Shown in pieces: positions 63,285 through 64,000 of a DNA stretch of 64,000 bases. The position numbers and the translations under genes are program-made. Origin of the DNA: Pseudomonas nitroreducens NBRC 12694. Lineage in GTDB: Bacteria > Pseudomonadota > Gammaproteobacteria > Pseudomonadales > Pseudomonadaceae. The notes beneath the pieces are model-generated. The model saw only the letters and a list, made by a program, of their open reading frames with translations. It was not told the origin of the DNA and made no database searches. The stretch covers positions 62,001 to 126,000 of the forward strand of contig NZ_BDAI01000003.1 of the NCBI RefSeq assembly GCF_002091755.1, given 5' to 3'. Position 1 is the first letter of the stretch, and each line of letters begins with the position of its first letter.

Positions 63285-64000
63285 ATGACCGATTACAACG
63301 CCCTCGACGACGGCGAATTCCGTCGGCTGGTGCGCGAGTGGGTCGCCGCCAACTACCCGCAACGCATCCGCAACCCGGCCCACCGCCTGGGTCGCGACGA
63401 CACCTGGGAGTGGTACCAGGCACTGTCGCAGCAGGGCTGGCTGTGCCCCGGCTGGCCGGTGCAACACGGCGGCATGGGCCTGTCCGCCGGCAAGCAGTTG
63501 ATCATGATCGAGGAGATGGAGAACTACGGCTGCGCGCGACTGCCCGACAGCGGCATCACCATGCTCGGCCCGCTGCTGATCCGCTACGGCACCGACGCCC
63601 AGCGCGAGCGCTTCCTGCCGCGCATCTTGAGCGGCGAGGACATCTGGTGCCAGGGCTACAGCGAGCCCAATGCCGGCTCCGACCTCGCCAGCCTGCGTAC
63701 CGAAGCGGTGCTGCGCGACGGCGAATGGGTGATCAACGGCCAGAAGACCTGGACCACCATGGGCACCGAGGCCAACTGGATCTTCGTGCTGGCGCGCACC
63801 GAGCGCAGTGCCAAGGCGCAGCAGGGCATCAGCTTCCTGCTGGTGCCGATGGACAGCCCCGGCGTCGAGGTACGGCCAATCCTCAACCTCGAGCTGCAGG
63901 GCGAGTTCTGCGAGGTGTTCTTCAACGACGTGCGCGTGCCGGAGGAAAACCTCGTCGGCGCGGTCAACCACGGCTGGGGCATGGCCAAGGCGCTGCTCGG
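63285..64000 (+). CDS. Acyl-CoA dehydrogenase, N-terminal part
   Basis: Only about 238 codons are in the window; the gene runs past base 64000. The visible protein starts MTDYNALDDGEFRRLVREWV and has the mid-domain motif WCQGYSEPNAGSDLASLRTE and INGQKTWTTMGTEANWIFVLA, which are ACAD flavin and substrate contacts. The C-terminal catalytic Glu region is outside. It would be the catalytic partner of the subunit encoded at 61446. It follows the hydratase gene by 16 bases with AGGAG before the ATG. Confidence 0.9.
   Translation, partial: MTDYNALDDGEFRRLVREWVAANYPQRIRNPAHRLGRDDTWEWYQALSQQGWLCPGWPVQHGGMGLSAGKQLIMIEEMENYGCARLPDSGITMLGPLLIRYGTDAQRERFLPRILSGEDIWCQGYSEPNAGSDLASLRTEAVLRDGEWVINGQKTWTTMGTEANWIFVLARTERSAKAQQGISFLLVPMDSPGVEVRPILNLELQGEFCEVFFNDVRVPEENLVGAVNHGWGMAKALL

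Overview
The window is chromosomal DNA of a high-GC gammaproteobacterium, almost certainly a Pseudomonas of the P. aeruginosa group. The evidence is gene order and protein content: nrdR-ribD-ribC-ribBA-ribH-nusB-thiL-pgpA, proA-nadD-rsfS-rlmH-mrdA-mrdB-sltB1-rlpA-dacC-ybeD-lipB-lipA, leuS-lptE-holA, miaB-ybeZ-ybeY-corC-lnt, hemL-thiE-thiD and a LadS-type hybrid sensor, plus many Pseudomonas-type REP palindromes (core TTCGCGAGCAAGCTCGCTCC). The species assignment is inference; no 16S gene is present.

Layout. 1-11.5 kb: the end of a thioredoxin-like chaperone gene, a methyltransferase and a YbaY-type lipoprotein on the minus strand, then a long plus-strand riboflavin/thiamine/phospholipid run (nrdR to an orphan BtuF-like binding protein). 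It contains an FMN riboswitch in front of riboflavin synthase, a RibB protein whose RibA-like half has lost the zinc-site motif, and a separate intact ribA. 11.5-17.3 kb: accessory single genes (MDR oxidoreductase, ABM monooxygenase, LysR regulator, DedA-PAP2 fusion, 3-methyladenine glycosylase, methyltransferase) framed by REP and other repeats. 17.3-31.4 kb: a hydrolase, then the proline/NAD/ribosome-maturation and cell-elongation operon (PBP2, RodA, lytic transglycosylase, RlpA, DacC) and lipoate genes, then a second MltB-type transglycosylase. 31.6-34.1 kb: small genes including arfA, whose coding end carries a strong hairpin, and an MFS transporter. 34.2-46.7 kb: holA-lptE-leuS, ybeL- and ydcF-like genes, and the lnt-corC-ybeY-ybeZ-miaB block. 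46.9-52.4 kb: hemL-thiE-thiD and divergent ladS. 52.5-53.6 kb: a type-II branched-chain aminotransferase.

54-64 kb holds the most distinctive content: an IclR regulator divergent from a tightly packed acyl-CoA catabolic operon (DUF35 protein, thiolase-fold protein without either thiolase cysteine, NDP-forming acyl-CoA ligase, MaoC hydratase, AAHS-type MFS importer, PaaI thioesterase, an acyl-CoA dehydrogenase subunit without the catalytic Glu, an enoyl-CoA hydratase, and a second acyl-CoA dehydrogenase running off the window). A consensus promoter with a palindrome inside its spacer sits between regulator and operon. The gene set suggests import, CoA activation, dehydrogenation by a heteromeric dehydrogenase, hydration, and then carbon-carbon cleavage that may be retro-aldol rather than thiolytic. 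The substrate is unknown.

No insertion sequence, integrase, CRISPR array, tRNA or rRNA was recognised.
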